64,000 nt of DNA from Rhodococcus sp. OK302 (GCF_002245895.1 NZ_NPJZ01000001.1:4829501-4893500); one strand, 5' to 3'. Counted from the first letter of the stretch, positions 38,231-48,067 are shown. Notes: generated by a model from the letters alone, not told the origin. A program made the numbers and translations.

Positions 38231-39952
38231 ATGGCCTTCTCCGTCCAGATGCCAGCCCTAGGTGAGAGCGTCACCGAGGGAACTGTCACACGGTGGCTCA
38301 AGCAGGAAGGAGACACAGTCGAAGTTGACGAACCCTTGCTCGAAGTCTCCACGGACAAGGTCGACACCGAGATTCCGTCTCCAGTCGCCGGCGTCCTGAC
38401 CAAGATCGTCGCGCAGGAAGACGACACCGTGGATATCGGTGGCGAACTCGCCGTAATCGGTGAAGCCGGCGATGCTCCCGCTGCTCCGGCACCCGCCGCA
38501 GAAGAAGCGCCCGCCGCAGCAACACCGGTGGAAACGCCAGCGCCCGTGGCAGCAGCTCCCGCACCGGCAGCACCGGCAGCACCCAGCGGTTCTGCCGAAG
38601 GCACCTCCGTGACGATGCCCGCCCTCGGCGAATCCGTCACCGAAGGAACCGTCACACGTTGGCTCAAGGCTGTCGGCGACGAAGTTGCTGTCGACGAGCC
38701 GCTGCTCGAGGTCTCGACCGACAAGGTCGACACCGAGATCCCGTCGCCTGTCGCCGGTTTCCTTCTCGAGATCAGCGCTGCTGAAGACGACACCGTCGAG
38801 ATCGGTGGCCAGTTGGCTGTCATCGGATCCGGCGCTCCCGCCGCAGCAGCAGCTCCCGCGCCCGCTCCGGCAGCTCCGGCTCCCGCAGCACCCGTAGCAG
38901 CTCCGGCTCCCGCAGCACCGAAGCCCGCACCGGCAGCACCCGCAGCACCGGCTCCCAAGCCTGCTGCTCCCGCCGCCGCACCGGCAGCTCCCGCAGCTAC
39001 CGGCGACAACAGCCCGTACGTCACTCCGCTTGTCCGCAAGCTGGCCAAGGACAACGGCGTCGATCTCGCTACCGTGACCGGCACCGGCGTCGGTGGACGC
39101 ATCCGCAAGCAGGATGTTCTCGCTGCAGCCGAGGCCAAGAAGGCTCCGGTTGCCGCAGCAGCTCCCGTCGCAGCAGCATCTGCACCCGCAGCTGCTACAT
39201 CTGCCGGCGTCCGCCCCGAACTGGCTCACCTGCGTGGAACCACGCAGAAGGCCAACCGGATCCGCCAGATCACGGCCACCAAGACCCGTGAATCGCTCCA
39301 GACGACAGCGCAGCTCACGCAGACCTTCGAGGTGGATGTCACCAAGATCGTCGCACTGCGTGCCCGCGCCAAGGCCGGCTTCATCGAGCGTGAAGGCGTC
39401 AACCTGACGTTCCTCCCGTTCTTTGCCAAGGCAGTTGTCGAGGCTCTGAAGTCGCACCCCAACATCAACGCCAGCTACGACGAGGCCGCGAAGCAGATCA
39501 CGTACTACGACGCCGAGCACCTGGGCATCGCAGTCGACACCGATCAGGGCTTGCTGTCCCCCGTCATCCACAATGCGGGTGACCTCGGTCTTGCCGGTAT
39601 CGCACGCGCAATCGCGGACATCGCCAAGCGCGCACGTTCCGGTGGCCTGAAGCCTGACGAGTTGTCGGGTGGAACGTTCACGATCACCAACATCGGCAGC
39701 CAGGGCGCACTCTTCGACACTCCGATCCTCGTACCGCCGCAGGCGGCTATGCTCGGAACCGGAGCGATCGTCAAGCGCCCGATGGTCGTCACCGACGAGA
39801 ACGGCAACGAGTCGATCGGCGTGCGGTCCATGATCTACTTGCCGCTCACCTACGATCATCGTTTGGTGGACGGCGCGGACGCCGGTCGCTTCCTCACCAC
39901 TGTGAAGCAGCGACTGGAAGAGGCTTCGTTCGAAGCCGATCTGGGCCTGTAA
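38231..39952 (+). CDS. dlaT: Dihydrolipoamide acyltransferase (E2), two lipoyl domains
   Basis: A 573-aa E2 core. Two lipoyl domains have lipoylated lysines in STDKVDTE at Lys43 and Lys165. Long Ala/Pro-rich linkers follow, then a peripheral-subunit-binding domain ([17 protein letters not shown], about 257-295) and the trimeric catalytic domain ending in the active-site [12 protein letters not shown]. In mycobacteria the homologue (Rv2215) serves pyruvate dehydrogenase and the peroxidase system with Lpd and AhpCD; older annotations call it SucB. GAGGAG lies 9 nt before the ATG. lipB and lipA, which modify it, follow downstream. Confidence 0.94.
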   Translation: MAFSVQMPALGESVTEGTVTRWLKQEGDTVEVDEPLLEVSTDKVDTEIPSPVAGVLTKIVAQEDDTVDIGGELAVIGEAGDAPAAPAPAAEEAPAAATPVETPAPVAAAPAPAAPAAPSGSAEGTSVTMPALGESVTEGTVTRWLKAVGDEVAVDEPLLEVSTDKVDTEIPSPVAGFLLEISAAEDDTVEIGGQLAVIGSGAPAAAAAPAPAPAAPAPAAPVAAPAPAAPKPAPAAPAAPAPKPAAPAAAPAAPAATGDNSPYVTPLVRKLAKDNGVDLATVTGTGVGGRIRKQDVLAAAEAKKAPVAAAAPVAAASAPAAATSAGVRPELAHLRGTTQKANRIRQITATKTRESLQTTAQLTQTFEVDVTKIVALRARAKAGFIEREGVNLTFLPFFAKAVVEALKSHPNINASYDEAAKQITYYDAEHLGIAVDTDQGLLSPVIHNAGDLGLAGIARAIADIAKRARSGGLKPDELSGGTFTITNIGSQGALFDTPILVPPQAAMLGTGAIVKRPMVVTDENGNESIGVRSMIYLPLTYDHRLVDGADAGRFLTTVKQRLEEASFEADLGL

Positions 39953-39968
39953 CCACATAGTTTCCCAG

Positions 39969-40012
39969 CAGGGGCGCCATCTCCACCCGGAGGCGGCGCC
40001 CCTGTTGTTTTC
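39969..40012 (+). terminator. Rho-independent terminator after dlaT
   Basis: Ten-base arms (39969-39978 and 39995-40004) followed by TTGTTTTCT, the most conventional T-tailed terminator in the window. Confidence 0.85.
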
Positions 40013-40072
40013 TCGACTTGTTGTCCGACGTTGTTGTCCGTGAGACAACCTCATCGAAGGAGGCACTGCGGA

Positions 40073-40960
40073 ATGCGAGTAGTCATCGCCGGTTCGTCCG
40101 GTCTGATCGGAACGGCATTGGTGTCGTCTTTGCGCTCCGACAACCACGACGTGGTGCGTCTGGTGCGTCGGCCGACAACAGGCCCCGACGAGTCCCGCTG
40201 GGATCCGAATCGAGACCGCCTGGATACGTCCGTCCTACGTGGCGCTGATGCCGTCGTCAATCTGTGTGGAGTCGGGATCGGCGACAAGCGGTGGTCCGGT
40301 TCGTACAAGCAGGAAATCCGCGACAGTCGCATCAGCACGACGGACTTTCTGTCTGAAGCTGTCGCGAGCGCGCGCATTCCGGTGCTCGCCAACGCGAGCG
40401 CGGTCGGCTACTACGGCGACACCGGCGACCGCATTGTCGACGAGGAATCGCCCGCGGGTACCGATTTTCTGGCTACGACGTGCCGCGATTGGGAACTTGC
40501 CACGGAACCTGCCCGCAAGAGCGGGACGCGAGTGGTCAATCTGCGCTCGGGCGTCGTGATGTCGCCGCACGGCGGGATGCTCAGCCGCCTGCGCCGAATC
40601 TACTCATTGGGCCTGGGCGGCAGGCTCGGCAACGGTCGTCAGTACATGCCGTGGATCTCCCTCGAAGACGAATGCGATGCAATCAAGTTCGCCCTCACTC
40701 ATCCGACCCTCTCGGGTCCGGTCAATCTGACCGGGCCGGCACCGGTGACGAATGCACAGTTCAACGGCGCGATGTCGCGGATCATGCACCGTCCGGCGCC
40801 GTGGATCGTGCCAGGCTTCGCGCTCGAGGCATTGATCGGCGAATTCGCGAAGAATGGAATTCTCGGTGGCCAGCGGGCCATACCGTCTGCACTCGAAAAT
40901 GCGGGATTCACCTTCCACCACAATACAATCGGTGAAGCGCTGGCGGCCGCGATCCATTGA
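40073..40960 (+). CDS. TIGR01777-family NAD-dependent epimerase/SDR protein (Rv2216 type)
   Basis: A 295-aa extended short-chain dehydrogenase. The N-terminal [17 protein letters not shown] is the GxxGxxG dinucleotide motif, and [11 protein letters not shown] supplies the YxxxK-region equivalent of this family, which often lacks the full catalytic set. The substrate is unknown. The C-terminal domain (DUF1731-like, from about residue 245) is present, including [16 protein letters not shown]. The ATG at 40073 has AAGGAGG about 10 nt upstream. It is the usual neighbour between dlaT and lipB in Mycobacteriales. Confidence 0.9.
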   Translation: MRVVIAGSSGLIGTALVSSLRSDNHDVVRLVRRPTTGPDESRWDPNRDRLDTSVLRGADAVVNLCGVGIGDKRWSGSYKQEIRDSRISTTDFLSEAVASARIPVLANASAVGYYGDTGDRIVDEESPAGTDFLATTCRDWELATEPARKSGTRVVNLRSGVVMSPHGGMLSRLRRIYSLGLGGRLGNGRQYMPWISLEDECDAIKFALTHPTLSGPVNLTGPAPVTNAQFNGAMSRIMHRPAPWIVPGFALEALIGEFAKNGILGGQRAIPSALENAGFTFHHNTIGEALAAAIH

Positions 40961-40975
40961 GATAACGTTCGGGCG

Positions 40976-40981
40976 TAATCT
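40976..40981 (+). promoter_or_regulatory. -10 box of lipB
   Basis: TAATCT 8 nt before the ATG at 40990; no Shine-Dalgarno. Confidence 0.45.
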
Positions 40982-40989
40982 CTAGTGCC

Positions 40990-41751
40990 ATGAGCAGCGC
41001 TGCCGTCTCCGCCCGATTGTCGCAACTCCCGATCACCGTCGAACGTCTCGGATTGATCGACTACACGGTCGCGTGGGACCGCCAACGTGAGCTGGCCACA
41101 GCACGTGCCGGCAACATCGGCCAGGACACTCTGCTGCTGCTCGAACACCCGCCGGTGTACACGGCAGGTCGGCGCACCGAACCCGAAGATCGCCCCGTCG
41201 ACGGCACCCCGGTCATCGACGTCGATCGCGGCGGAAAAATCACGTGGCACGGCCCCGGCCAACTGGTCGGCTACCCGATCGTGAAACTCGCCGAACCCAT
41301 CGACGTCGTGCGATACGTCCGCCGCCTCGAAGAGGCCTTGATCGTGGTCTGTACCGACCTGGGACTGACGTGTGGACGAATTGACGGTCGCTCGGGCGTC
41401 TGGCTGCCGGCAGAGTTGTCGGGCGGGCAGTGGAAGCCGGAACGCAAGGTCTCCGCAATCGGTGTCCGTGTCCAACAGGGCGTCGCTCTGCACGGCTTCG
41501 CCTTGAACTGCGATTCGGTCCTGACCGGCTTCGACAACATCATTCCGTGCGGTATCCGTGACGCGGGCGTGACGACGCTGTCCCAGGAACTCGGGCGTGA
41601 CGTCACCGTCGACGAGGTCACGCCGGCAGTCACCGAAGCAGTTATCGCCGCACTCGACGGCAGCCTGCCCGTCAGCCAGCGGGACATCGAGCGCGTCACG
41701 TTCGAAACTGCCCCCGCTACGCCGACTTTTACTACCGTTCAGTACAGCTGA
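40990..41751 (+). CDS. lipB: Octanoyl-[acyl-carrier-protein]:protein N-octanoyltransferase
   Basis: A 253-aa enzyme that moves octanoyl from ACP to lipoyl-domain lysines of E2 and GcvH proteins. The Cys/Lys dyad is visible: Lys153 in RKVSAIGVR and Cys187 in [13 protein letters not shown]. The substrate-binding [11 protein letters not shown] is also present. The ATG at 40990 matches the family start. It is the first step of the lipB-lipA pathway, with acceptor proteins DlaT (upstream) and GcvH (outside the window). Confidence 0.95.
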   Translation: MSSAAVSARLSQLPITVERLGLIDYTVAWDRQRELATARAGNIGQDTLLLLEHPPVYTAGRRTEPEDRPVDGTPVIDVDRGGKITWHGPGQLVGYPIVKLAEPIDVVRYVRRLEEALIVVCTDLGLTCGRIDGRSGVWLPAELSGGQWKPERKVSAIGVRVQQGVALHGFALNCDSVLTGFDNIIPCGIRDAGVTTLSQELGRDVTVDEVTPAVTEAVIAALDGSLPVSQRDIERVTFETAPATPTFTTVQYS

Positions 41752-41789
41752 GGGCCTTCCCCGGAACGGCCGACAAGAGCGCGCGGGCG

Positions 41790-41795
41790 TACCAT
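41790..41795 (+). promoter_or_regulatory. -10 box of lipA
   Basis: TACCAT 7 nt before the GTG at 41803, leaderless geometry. Confidence 0.55.
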
Positions 41796-41802
41796 CATTC
41801 CC

Positions 41803-42813
41803 GTGACTATCGCCCCAGAAGGACGTAAGCTGCTCCGCCTCGAGATCCGAAACGCGGAAACGCCCATCGAACGCAAACCGAACTGGATCAAGACCCGAGC
41901 AAAGATGGGCCCCGAATACTCGGAGCTCAAGGGCCTGGTCAAGCGTGAAGGTTTGCACACCGTCTGTGAGGAGGCGGGCTGCCCCAACATCTACGAATGC
42001 TGGGAAGACCGCGAAGCCACCTTCCTGATCGGTGGCGAACAGTGCACCCGCCGCTGCGATTTCTGCCAGATCGACACCGGCAAGCCCGACCCCCTCGATC
42101 GTGACGAACCCCGTCGCGTCGCGGAAAGCGTTCAGGCAATGGGACTTCGGTACTCCACCATTACCGGCGTCGCACGCGACGACCTCCCCGACGGCGGCGC
42201 CTGGCTTTACGCCGAGACTGTCCGCAAGATCCACGAACTCAACCCGGGCACCGGCGTCGAGAACCTGATCCCGGACTTCAACGGCAAGCCTGAACTTCTC
42301 GACGAGGTCTTCGCCTCCCGCCCCGAGGTTCTCGCCCACAACCTCGAGACCGTGCCGCGTATCTTCAAGCGCATCCGTCCGGCATTCCGGTACCAGCGCA
42401 GCCTCGACGTCATCACCGCCGCCCGTGATTACGGATTGGTCACCAAGTCCAACCTGATCCTCGGCATGGGTGAGACTCCCGAAGAGGTCACCGAAGCGAT
42501 GGCTGATCTGCACGCCGCCGGTTGCGACATCCTCACCATCACCCAATACCTGCGTCCCTCTCCCCGGCACCATCCCGTCGAGCGGTGGGTCAAGCCGGAA
42601 GAATTTGTCGAGCACTCCAAGGCTGCCGAGGAAATGGGCTTCGCCGGCGTCATGGCCGGTCCGTTGGTCCGTTCGTCGTACCGGGCAGGACGTCTGTACG
42701 CGCAGGCCATGGCTCATCACGGACGCGAATTGCCCGAAGCCCAGCGTCACCTCACCGAGGGCGGCGAGGCTTCGCAGGAAGCCAGCTCACTGATGGCACG
42801 CCTGAATCGCTGA
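41803..42813 (+). CDS. lipA: Lipoyl synthase (radical SAM)
   Basis: A 336-aa radical SAM enzyme that inserts two sulfurs into protein-bound octanoyl. Cys55, Cys60 and Cys66 ([12 protein letters not shown]) bind the auxiliary 4Fe-4S cluster that is consumed as sulfur donor. Cys81, Cys85 and Cys88 (CTRRCDFC) bind the SAM cluster. RSSYRAG near the C-terminus supplies the serine ligand. The start is the GTG at 41803 with a -10 box 7 nt upstream. Transcription probably ends in the palindrome at 42825. Confidence 0.97.
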   Translation: MTIAPEGRKLLRLEIRNAETPIERKPNWIKTRAKMGPEYSELKGLVKREGLHTVCEEAGCPNIYECWEDREATFLIGGEQCTRRCDFCQIDTGKPDPLDRDEPRRVAESVQAMGLRYSTITGVARDDLPDGGAWLYAETVRKIHELNPGTGVENLIPDFNGKPELLDEVFASRPEVLAHNLETVPRIFKRIRPAFRYQRSLDVITAARDYGLVTKSNLILGMGETPEEVTEAMADLHAAGCDILTITQYLRPSPRHHPVERWVKPEEFVEHSKAAEEMGFAGVMAGPLVRSSYRAGRLYAQAMAHHGRELPEAQRHLTEGGEASQEASSLMARLNR

Positions 42814-42824
42814 TCTCCATTTTG

Positions 42825-42868
42825 CTGTGCGCCTTTATTAACCGCGGGCGGTTAGTAAAGGCGCACAG
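42825..42868. terminator. Terminator palindrome, copy 2 of a dispersed family
   Basis: Arms of 21 bases (42825-42845 and 42848-42868) with one G-U pair. The outer 13 bases are identical to the element at 37467-37516. It follows lipA and precedes the promoter of the DUF4191 gene. Confidence 0.87.
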
Positions 42869-42877
42869 TGATGGACG

Positions 42878-42883
42878 TATCCT
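42878..42883 (+). promoter_or_regulatory. -10 box of the DUF4191 gene
   Basis: TATCCT 6 nt before the ATG at 42890, leaderless geometry. Confidence 0.6.
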
Positions 42884-42889
42884 GGTTAC

Positions 42890-43660
42890 ATGGCGAACGG
42901 CAGCAAATCCGGCAGCAGTAAATCAGGCAAGGGCAAACCCACCAAAGAAGCAAAGGCTGCAGCGAAGGCTGCTCGCAAGCAGGCTTCCAAGGAACGCAGG
43001 ACCCAGCTCTGGCAGGCATTCCAGATGCAGCGCAAGGACGACAAGCTCCTTCTGCCGCTGATGATCGGTGCCCTCGTGGGCGCTGGTCTGGTGTTCTTCC
43101 TGGTCGGCCTCATCTGGGGTCTTCAGTGGTTCTTGCTGCCGATCGGCATCGTGCTCGGCATTCTCGGCGCCTTCATCATCTTCGGTCGACGCGTCCAGAA
43201 GTCCGTGTACAAGAAGGCCGAAGGTCAGGCCGGTGCTGCTGCGTGGGCTCTGGACAACATGCAGGGCGCGTGGCGCGTGACCAACGCTGTCGCTGGAACC
43301 ACACAGTTGGATGCTGTTCACCGCGTCGTCGGACGTCCGGGCGTCATTCTGGTTGCCGAAGGTTCCCCCCAGCGCGTCAAGGCTCTCCTCGCGCAGGAAA
43401 AGAAGAAGACGGCCCGCCTCATCGGCGACACCCCGATCTACGACATCATCGTCGGCAACGACGAAGGTCAGGTTCCGCTGTCCCAGCTGCAGCGCTACAT
43501 GACCAAGCTTCCGCGCAACATCGACACCAAGCGCATGGACAACATCGAAGGCCGCCTCGCAGCTTTGAGCGCACGCGGCGGCGGTGCAGCGATGCCGAAG
43601 GGCCCGATGCCCGGCGGCGCAAAGATGAAGGGCATGCAGCGCACGATCCGTCGACGCTGA
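42890..43660 (+). CDS. DUF4191 membrane protein (Rv2219 type)
   Basis: A 256-aa protein of unknown function. It has a Lys/Ser/Ala-rich basic N-terminus (about 1-45), two close membrane helices (about 60-80 and 84-102), then a cytoplasmic domain. That domain has VVGRPGVILVAEGSPQRVKALLAQEKKKTARL and a basic Met/Gly-rich tail. The family is restricted to Actinobacteria and sits beside lipA. Start ATG at 42890, with a promoter box 6 nt upstream. No enzymatic motif is visible. Confidence 0.9.
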   Translation: MANGSKSGSSKSGKGKPTKEAKAAAKAARKQASKERRTQLWQAFQMQRKDDKLLLPLMIGALVGAGLVFFLVGLIWGLQWFLLPIGIVLGILGAFIIFGRRVQKSVYKKAEGQAGAAAWALDNMQGAWRVTNAVAGTTQLDAVHRVVGRPGVILVAEGSPQRVKALLAQEKKKTARLIGDTPIYDIIVGNDEGQVPLSQLQRYMTKLPRNIDTKRMDNIEGRLAALSARGGGAAMPKGPMPGGAKMKGMQRTIRRR

Positions 43661-43673
43661 CATACCTTGCATA

Positions 43674-43714
43674 AAAGAAAGACCCGGGTCCGCTGCGGAC
43701 CCGGGTCTTTCTTT
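43674..43714. terminator. Bidirectional terminator between DUF4191 and RDD genes
   Basis: Perfect 20-base arms (43674-43693 and 43695-43714) flanked by AAAGAAA and TTTCTTT, so each strand ends the hairpin in a T-rich run; lies between convergent genes. Confidence 0.92.
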
Positions 43715-43727
43715 GTAGTTGTGGAGG

Positions 43728-44201
43728 TCAGCGAGAGCGGACCAGCAAGGTACCCGTCGCACGATCCTGCATTCCGCGTCCGTCGATGTCCGTGATGGTC
43801 GCCGGAATCACGAAGACGAGCAGAGCCTGGCGAGCGAGGGCGCGCACTAGTCCGACCCGGATGGGCCCTTCGATTCGCGCCACCTGAAGGCCCACGACGA
43901 ACTGGCCCGGCGTGAAGTTGAATAGGCCGACGGTGACGACGCCTACCGCGAACCACACCATCAGCGTGATGGTCGACGTCTTGCCGTCGAAGAAGTCGCC
44001 GGTAATCAGAGTGGCGACACCGACGGCCATCAGCCAATCGATCATGAGTGCAGCCAAGCGTCGCCCCGAGCCGACCAGCGATCCCGGCCCCTCCTGCGGA
44101 AAGCCGAGCAACTCGCCGCGGTAGACCTGCTCGCGACCGTCAGTGTTCTTCGGCAAAGCTGCTTCGGGCCCAGAGAGCCAAGATCCGGTGATACGTGCCA
44201 T
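43728..44201 (-). CDS. RDD-family membrane protein
   Basis: A 157-aa protein with an RDD domain. The conserved Arg is in SGRRLAALMIDWL and the Asp in MIDW at the first helix; two further helices follow (about 75-95 and 120-138), plus the TPGQFVVGLQV motif. RDD proteins are associated with transport, including sodium/proton exchange, but the role here is unknown. The ATG at 44201 has TATCCT 7 nt upstream. Its position next to glnA is conserved in mycobacteria. Confidence 0.9.
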   Translation of the reverse strand: MARITGSWLSGPEAALPKNTDGREQVYRGELLGFPQEGPGSLVGSGRRLAALMIDWLMAVGVATLITGDFFDGKTSTITLMVWFAVGVVTVGLFNFTPGQFVVGLQVARIEGPIRVGLVRALARQALLVFVIPATITDIDGRGMQDRATGTLLVRSR

Positions 44202-44208
44202 GCTGTCC

Positions 44209-44214
44209 AGGATA
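44209..44214 (-). promoter_or_regulatory. -10 box of the RDD gene
   Basis: TATCCT 7 nt before the ATG at 44201, leaderless geometry. Confidence 0.6.
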
Positions 44215-44302
44215 GGCGTCGTAGCACCGTAGTCCAGATTGCCGGGTTTTAGCTGTGTAGCTGGTCACATGGATTTCGCAAAACCCCAGGACATTACGAC
44301 GC

Positions 44303-44318
44303 GTAACACTGGCGAAAC
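44303..44318 (+). promoter_or_regulatory. GlnR-type nitrogen control box upstream of glnA
   Basis: GTAAC-N6-GAAAC matches the actinobacterial GlnR consensus gTnAc-N6-GaAAc exactly. It ends 6 nt before a TTGACG -35-like hexamer (44325-44330), where an OmpR-type activator would bind. A weaker GTCAC at 44264 may be part of a second site. Confidence 0.65.
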
Positions 44319-44415
44319 AAAGGGTTGACGAGCGGGCAACACCAGCTCCCTACCGTCAGGCTCGACGGATACACATTTTCATACACTTGGTTGAAGCGAC
44401 TTAAGGAGCACGAGC

Positions 44416-45852
44416 GTGGCATTTACCACGGCCGAAGAGGTCATCAAGTACATCGCGGACGAGAACATCGAGTACGTCGACATTCGCTTCAGCGACTTGC
44501 CGGGCGTGCAGCAGCACTTCTCCATCCCTGCGTTTGCTTTCAACCAGGACGTCTTCGAGGACGGCCTCGCGTTCGACGGTTCCTCCGTCCGCGGCTTCCA
44601 GTCGATCCACGAGTCCGACATGATGTTGCTTCCTGACGTCACCACGGCTCAGCTCGATCCTTTCCGCAAGGCGAAGACGCTCAACATCAACTTCTTCGTC
44701 CACGATCCGTTCACCCGTGAGTCCTACAGCCGCGACCCGCGCAACGTTGCCCGTAAGGCCGAGGAGTACTTGCTCAGCACCGGTATCGCGGACACCGCAT
44801 TCTTCGGCGCCGAGGCCGAGTTCTACATCTTCGACTCGGTTCGTTACGACTCCGGCATGAACTCCGCTTTCTACGAGCTGGATTCCGTCTCCGGCTCCTG
44901 GAACACCGGCGCCGAGACCAACGCCGACGGCTCCCCCAACCTCGGTTACAAGGTTCGCGCCAAGGGCGGCTACTTCCCCGTCGCTCCGTACGACCACTAC
45001 GTGGACCTGCGCGACGAAATCTCCACCAACCTGACCAATGCGGGCTTCGAGCTCGAGCGCGGCCACCACGAGGTCGGCACCGGCGGTCAGCAGGAGATCA
45101 ACTACAAGTTCAACACCCTGCTCGCAGCCGCCGACGATCTTCAGCTGTTCAAGTACATCGTCAAGAACACCTGCTGGAAGCATGGCAAGTCCGCCACCTT
45201 CATGCCGAAGCCGCTCTTCGGTGACAACGGCTCGGGCATGCACGTCCACCAGTCCCTGTGGAAGGACGGCAAGCCCCTCTTCCACGACGAGTCCGGCTAC
45301 GCAGGCCTCTCGGACATGGCGCGTCACTACATCGGCGGCATTCTGCACCACGCCCCGTCGCTGTTGGCGTTCACCAACCCGACCGTCAACTCGTACCACC
45401 GTTTGGTGCCGGGCTACGAAGCTCCCATCAACCTCGTGTACAGCCAGCGCAACCGCTCGGCAGCTGTCCGTATCCCGATCACGGGCAACAACCCGAAGGC
45501 CAAGCGCATCGAGTTCCGCGCACCTGATGCTTCCGGTAACCCGTACCTGAACTTCGCTGCACAGATGATGGCCGGCTTGGACGGCATCAAGAACAAGATC
45601 GAGCCGATGGCTCCGGTCGACAAGGACCTCTACGAGCTTCCGCCGGAGGAGGCTCGCAACATCCCGCAGGCTCCGACCAACCTCGAGACCGTCATCAACA
45701 ACCTCGAGCGCGATCACGAGTACCTCACCGAGGGTGGCGTCTTCACCTCCGACCTGATCGAGACCTGGATCGCCATCAAGCGTGAGCAGGAAATCGCTCC
45801 TGTGAACCTGCGCCCGCACCCGTACGAGTTCGAGCTCTACTACGACGTGTGA
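44416..45852 (+). CDS. glnA: Glutamine synthetase type I (beta)
   Basis: A 478-aa dodecameric enzyme making glutamine from glutamate, ammonia and ATP, the major nitrogen entry point. Motifs include [16 protein letters not shown], the metal-site [10 protein letters not shown], the ATP-binding [21 protein letters not shown] (in two parts), and the adenylylation site Tyr in [10 protein letters not shown], so activity is probably controlled by GlnE. The GTG at 44416 has AAGGAG 7 nt upstream. A GlnR-type box lies about 100 bp before the start. Confidence 0.97.
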   Translation: MAFTTAEEVIKYIADENIEYVDIRFSDLPGVQQHFSIPAFAFNQDVFEDGLAFDGSSVRGFQSIHESDMMLLPDVTTAQLDPFRKAKTLNINFFVHDPFTRESYSRDPRNVARKAEEYLLSTGIADTAFFGAEAEFYIFDSVRYDSGMNSAFYELDSVSGSWNTGAETNADGSPNLGYKVRAKGGYFPVAPYDHYVDLRDEISTNLTNAGFELERGHHEVGTGGQQEINYKFNTLLAAADDLQLFKYIVKNTCWKHGKSATFMPKPLFGDNGSGMHVHQSLWKDGKPLFHDESGYAGLSDMARHYIGGILHHAPSLLAFTNPTVNSYHRLVPGYEAPINLVYSQRNRSAAVRIPITGNNPKAKRIEFRAPDASGNPYLNFAAQMMAGLDGIKNKIEPMAPVDKDLYELPPEEARNIPQAPTNLETVINNLERDHEYLTEGGVFTSDLIETWIAIKREQEIAPVNLRPHPYEFELYYDV

Positions 45853-45889
45853 TCCGCAGCCTGACGTAAGTCAGACATAGCGTCTCCAA

Positions 45890-45923
45890 GTCCACCCGTT
45901 CCGCATCTGCGGGGCGGGTGGAC
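45890..45923 (+). terminator. Terminator after glnA
   Basis: Perfect 9-bp arms (45890-45898 and 45915-45923) with a GC-rich inner loop that can pair further, 37 nt after the stop. Confidence 0.7.
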
Positions 45924-46009
45924 TCGTCTCTGCCCCGCCGCATATGCCCGGAGGTCTCGACCTTCGGGCGTGAATTCCGCTGCGGTCGCGCGACTTCTTA
46001 CGAGTCCTT

Positions 46010-46015
46010 TACGAT
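46010..46015 (+). promoter_or_regulatory. -10 box of the CPBP protease gene
   Basis: TACGAT 6 nt before the GTG at 46022, leaderless geometry. Confidence 0.55.
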
Positions 46016-46021
46016 CTGACC

Positions 46022-46861
46022 GTGAACAACGAAATTCCCGAAAAGTCCAATTTCTGGAGCAAGCCCACCGTGTGGAAGCTACTCCTGCTGATCCTCGCCT
46101 ACCTCGCCTTCTATCTTGCTGTCGGGCAAGTGGTCTCGCGCGTTTTTGCCGATCAGATCGACACGGACAACGTAGTCGGGAGCGCCTCCAGCGTCATCTT
46201 CGGCCTCGCATTGCCCATCGGGATCGGCGGTATCGCGCTACTGATTTTCACGGCCAAAATGGGGTGGTTGCGTAGTGTCTTCGGCCCTCAACCTATTCGG
46301 GGAAAGCGCTGGATGTGGATCGGCCCGATTCTCGTCGTCGCCGCCATCGTCGCGCATCTGAGCGGAACCGACTGGAGCTCGTGGTCTGCCGGCGAGATCC
46401 TCTCGCTACTCGCACTCGGTGCGTGCGTCGGCCTCGCAGAGGAACTGATGACCCGCGGTTTAGCAGTGAAAATGCTGCGTGACGCCCGCCATACCGAACG
46501 ATTCGTCGCGGTCGTGTCGTCACTGCTCTTTGCACTCATGCACATGACCAACCTCCTCTCCGGAATGGAAGCATCAACCGTCCTCTTCACCGTCGTTTAC
46601 ACATTCGGATTCGGAATGTGCATGTACCTGACCATGCGAGTGACGGGCACGATTTGGGCCGCAATCGTGTTGCACGGCCTCACCGACCCCACGACGATCC
46701 TCTCGACCGGCGGACTCGACACTTCCGTGACGGAGACGGCCAGTGGAGCCACCGCCATCGCCACCCTCGTCACCGTCTTGTTGGTCATCTTCGGCGTCGT
46801 CGCAATCTTCCTCATCCGAGGCCGAACCAGCGCGGATCAGCCGGCGACAGCCACAGCTTGA
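46022..46861 (+). CDS. CPBP family intramembrane glutamic endopeptidase
   Basis: A 279-aa polytopic membrane protein, about eight helices, of the CAAX-prenyl-protease/bacteriocin-processing (Abi) family. Active-site motifs are present: EExxxR (AEELMTRGLA), FxxxH (LFALMHM) and HxxxD-like LHGLTD. It should be proteolytically competent in the membrane; the substrate is unknown, and self-immunity to peptides is one known role of the family. The start is a GTG at 46022, with TACGAT 6 nt upstream. It is a single-gene unit ended by the hairpin at 46895. Confidence 0.9.
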   Translation: MNNEIPEKSNFWSKPTVWKLLLLILAYLAFYLAVGQVVSRVFADQIDTDNVVGSASSVIFGLALPIGIGGIALLIFTAKMGWLRSVFGPQPIRGKRWMWIGPILVVAAIVAHLSGTDWSSWSAGEILSLLALGACVGLAEELMTRGLAVKMLRDARHTERFVAVVSSLLFALMHMTNLLSGMEASTVLFTVVYTFGFGMCMYLTMRVTGTIWAAIVLHGLTDPTTILSTGGLDTSVTETASGATAIATLVTVLLVIFGVVAIFLIRGRTSADQPATATA

Positions 46862-46894
46862 CTGACACCTCCAGATCAATAGGCTTCCGAACAC

Positions 46895-46940
46895 AATTGG
46901 GGCCGTCAGCACCAAACGGTGCCGACGGCTCCAATTTTGC
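46895..46940 (+). terminator. Terminator after the CPBP gene
   Basis: Nineteen-base arms (46895-46913 and 46918-46936), one mismatch and one G-U pair, 4-nt loop, followed by a short T-rich end. The remaining bases to 47140 contain only the leader of the next gene. Confidence 0.75.
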
Positions 46941-47140
46941 TAACACGGCGAGAACGCCCGAGCCAGGTGGGCCACATTCGGACGACGGTTTCGGACCGTC
47001 CGGTATGCCCTGTCGGACCAACCTGATAGTACTTACGACACGAAACGGACAACCGCCACACAATGGCGGATCCGTGACACGCCAACCCGTGATCGATCGA
47101 CGCAAGAGTTCACGGTCAATCACTCGACGTAAGGAAATCC

Positions 47141-47932
47141 ATGACAACACCGGCTGGATGGCACCCAGACCCCGAAGGCTCCGGACAACTGCGGTGGTGG
47201 GACGGACAACAGTGGACGGCCGCACTTCAGCCGCCCCCGACGGGTCCGACGGGTCCGACGGGTCCGACGGGTCCGACACCATACGAACACGTGTCGGACC
47301 CGCAGTCCGACCCGGAGTCCGGTAAACCCACACGCAAAAAGTGGCCGTGGATCGCCGGCGGCGTCGTGGTGCTCCTCGTCATTATCGGTGTGGCGACTTC
47401 CATCAATAAATCTTCTGATGTTGCATCGAGCGGCCAGCCGACCACGACACAGTCCACTGCGGCAGTGAAGGCTCCGGTCACAACGAAGGCGACAACGTCG
47501 ACTCAGGCCCCGTCGCCGTCGCCGGCTCCGGTGGCACCTGTCGAAACAGTGACGTTGGCACCCACTACGACGACCACTGTTAAAGCCACTACGACTAAAC
47601 CCACTACGACGACCACCGCACCGGCCAGGCCGGAGCCCGGAATGACGGGTGGGCAGAGGAACGCTGTACGAGCGGCGAAAAGCTATCTCGAATTCACAGC
47701 CTTCTCACGACAGGGCCTAATCGAGCAGCTGGAGTACGAGGACTACTCGACTGCGGACGCAACTTTCGCTGTGGACTCCGTTGCGCCTGATTGGAATGAG
47801 CAGGCCGCAAAGGCTGCCGCGAACTACCTCGACTTTTCTGCCTTCTCACGACAGGGCCTGATTGAGCAGCTGGAGTACGAGGGCTACACCACCGCACAGG
47901 CACAGTACGGAGTCGAACAGACCGGCATCTAG
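47141..47932 (+). CDS. DUF2510 / Ltp-repeat membrane-anchored surface protein
   Basis: A 263-aa mosaic protein. Residues 1-28 form a DUF2510 domain (PAGWHPDPEGSGQLRWWDGQQWT), followed by a GPT tripeptide repeat, one membrane helix (about 70-88) and a Thr/Pro-rich linker. Two tandem copies of the Ltp (host cell surface-exposed lipoprotein, PF07553-type) motif lie at the C-terminus, each with AFSRQGLIEQLEYEGYxTAxAxxAV. Ltp domains occur in phage superinfection-exclusion proteins and in actinobacterial surface proteins; the role here is unknown. AAGGAAA lies 4 nt before the ATG. Confidence 0.88.
   Translation: MTTPAGWHPDPEGSGQLRWWDGQQWTAALQPPPTGPTGPTGPTGPTPYEHVSDPQSDPESGKPTRKKWPWIAGGVVVLLVIIGVATSINKSSDVASSGQPTTTQSTAAVKAPVTTKATTSTQAPSPSPAPVAPVETVTLAPTTTTTVKATTTKPTTTTTAPARPEPGMTGGQRNAVRAAKSYLEFTAFSRQGLIEQLEYEDYSTADATFAVDSVAPDWNEQAAKAAANYLDFSAFSRQGLIEQLEYEGYTTAQAQYGVEQTGI
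47238..47275. repeat. 9-bp tandem repeat coding for Gly-Pro-Thr
   Basis: About four exact copies of GACGGGTCC encode GPT repeats in the surface protein, between the DUF2510 domain and the membrane helix. Confidence 0.9.
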
Positions 47933-48067
47933 CGTCCCGCACGTGGTTTCGGACCCAGTCGAATTGGCTATTCCCAGTGCGTTGGCCACCAATGTCGGTG
48001 TCGCACGTTCACTCTCGTTCCTGCATTCGCAAGTGTTCAAGGTATAGCCAGCCACGGAAGGTCGGAC

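Noticed and set aside
38258..42750. Very long - strand frames opposite dlaT and lipB-lipA (629 and 683 codons)
   Set aside because: Repetitive Cys/Gly/Arg content mirrors the Ala/Pro codons of dlaT; no start signal or family similarity.
44401..45819. 472-codon frame opposite glnA
   Set aside because: Antisense of a highly conserved enzyme; no independent ribosome site or domain.
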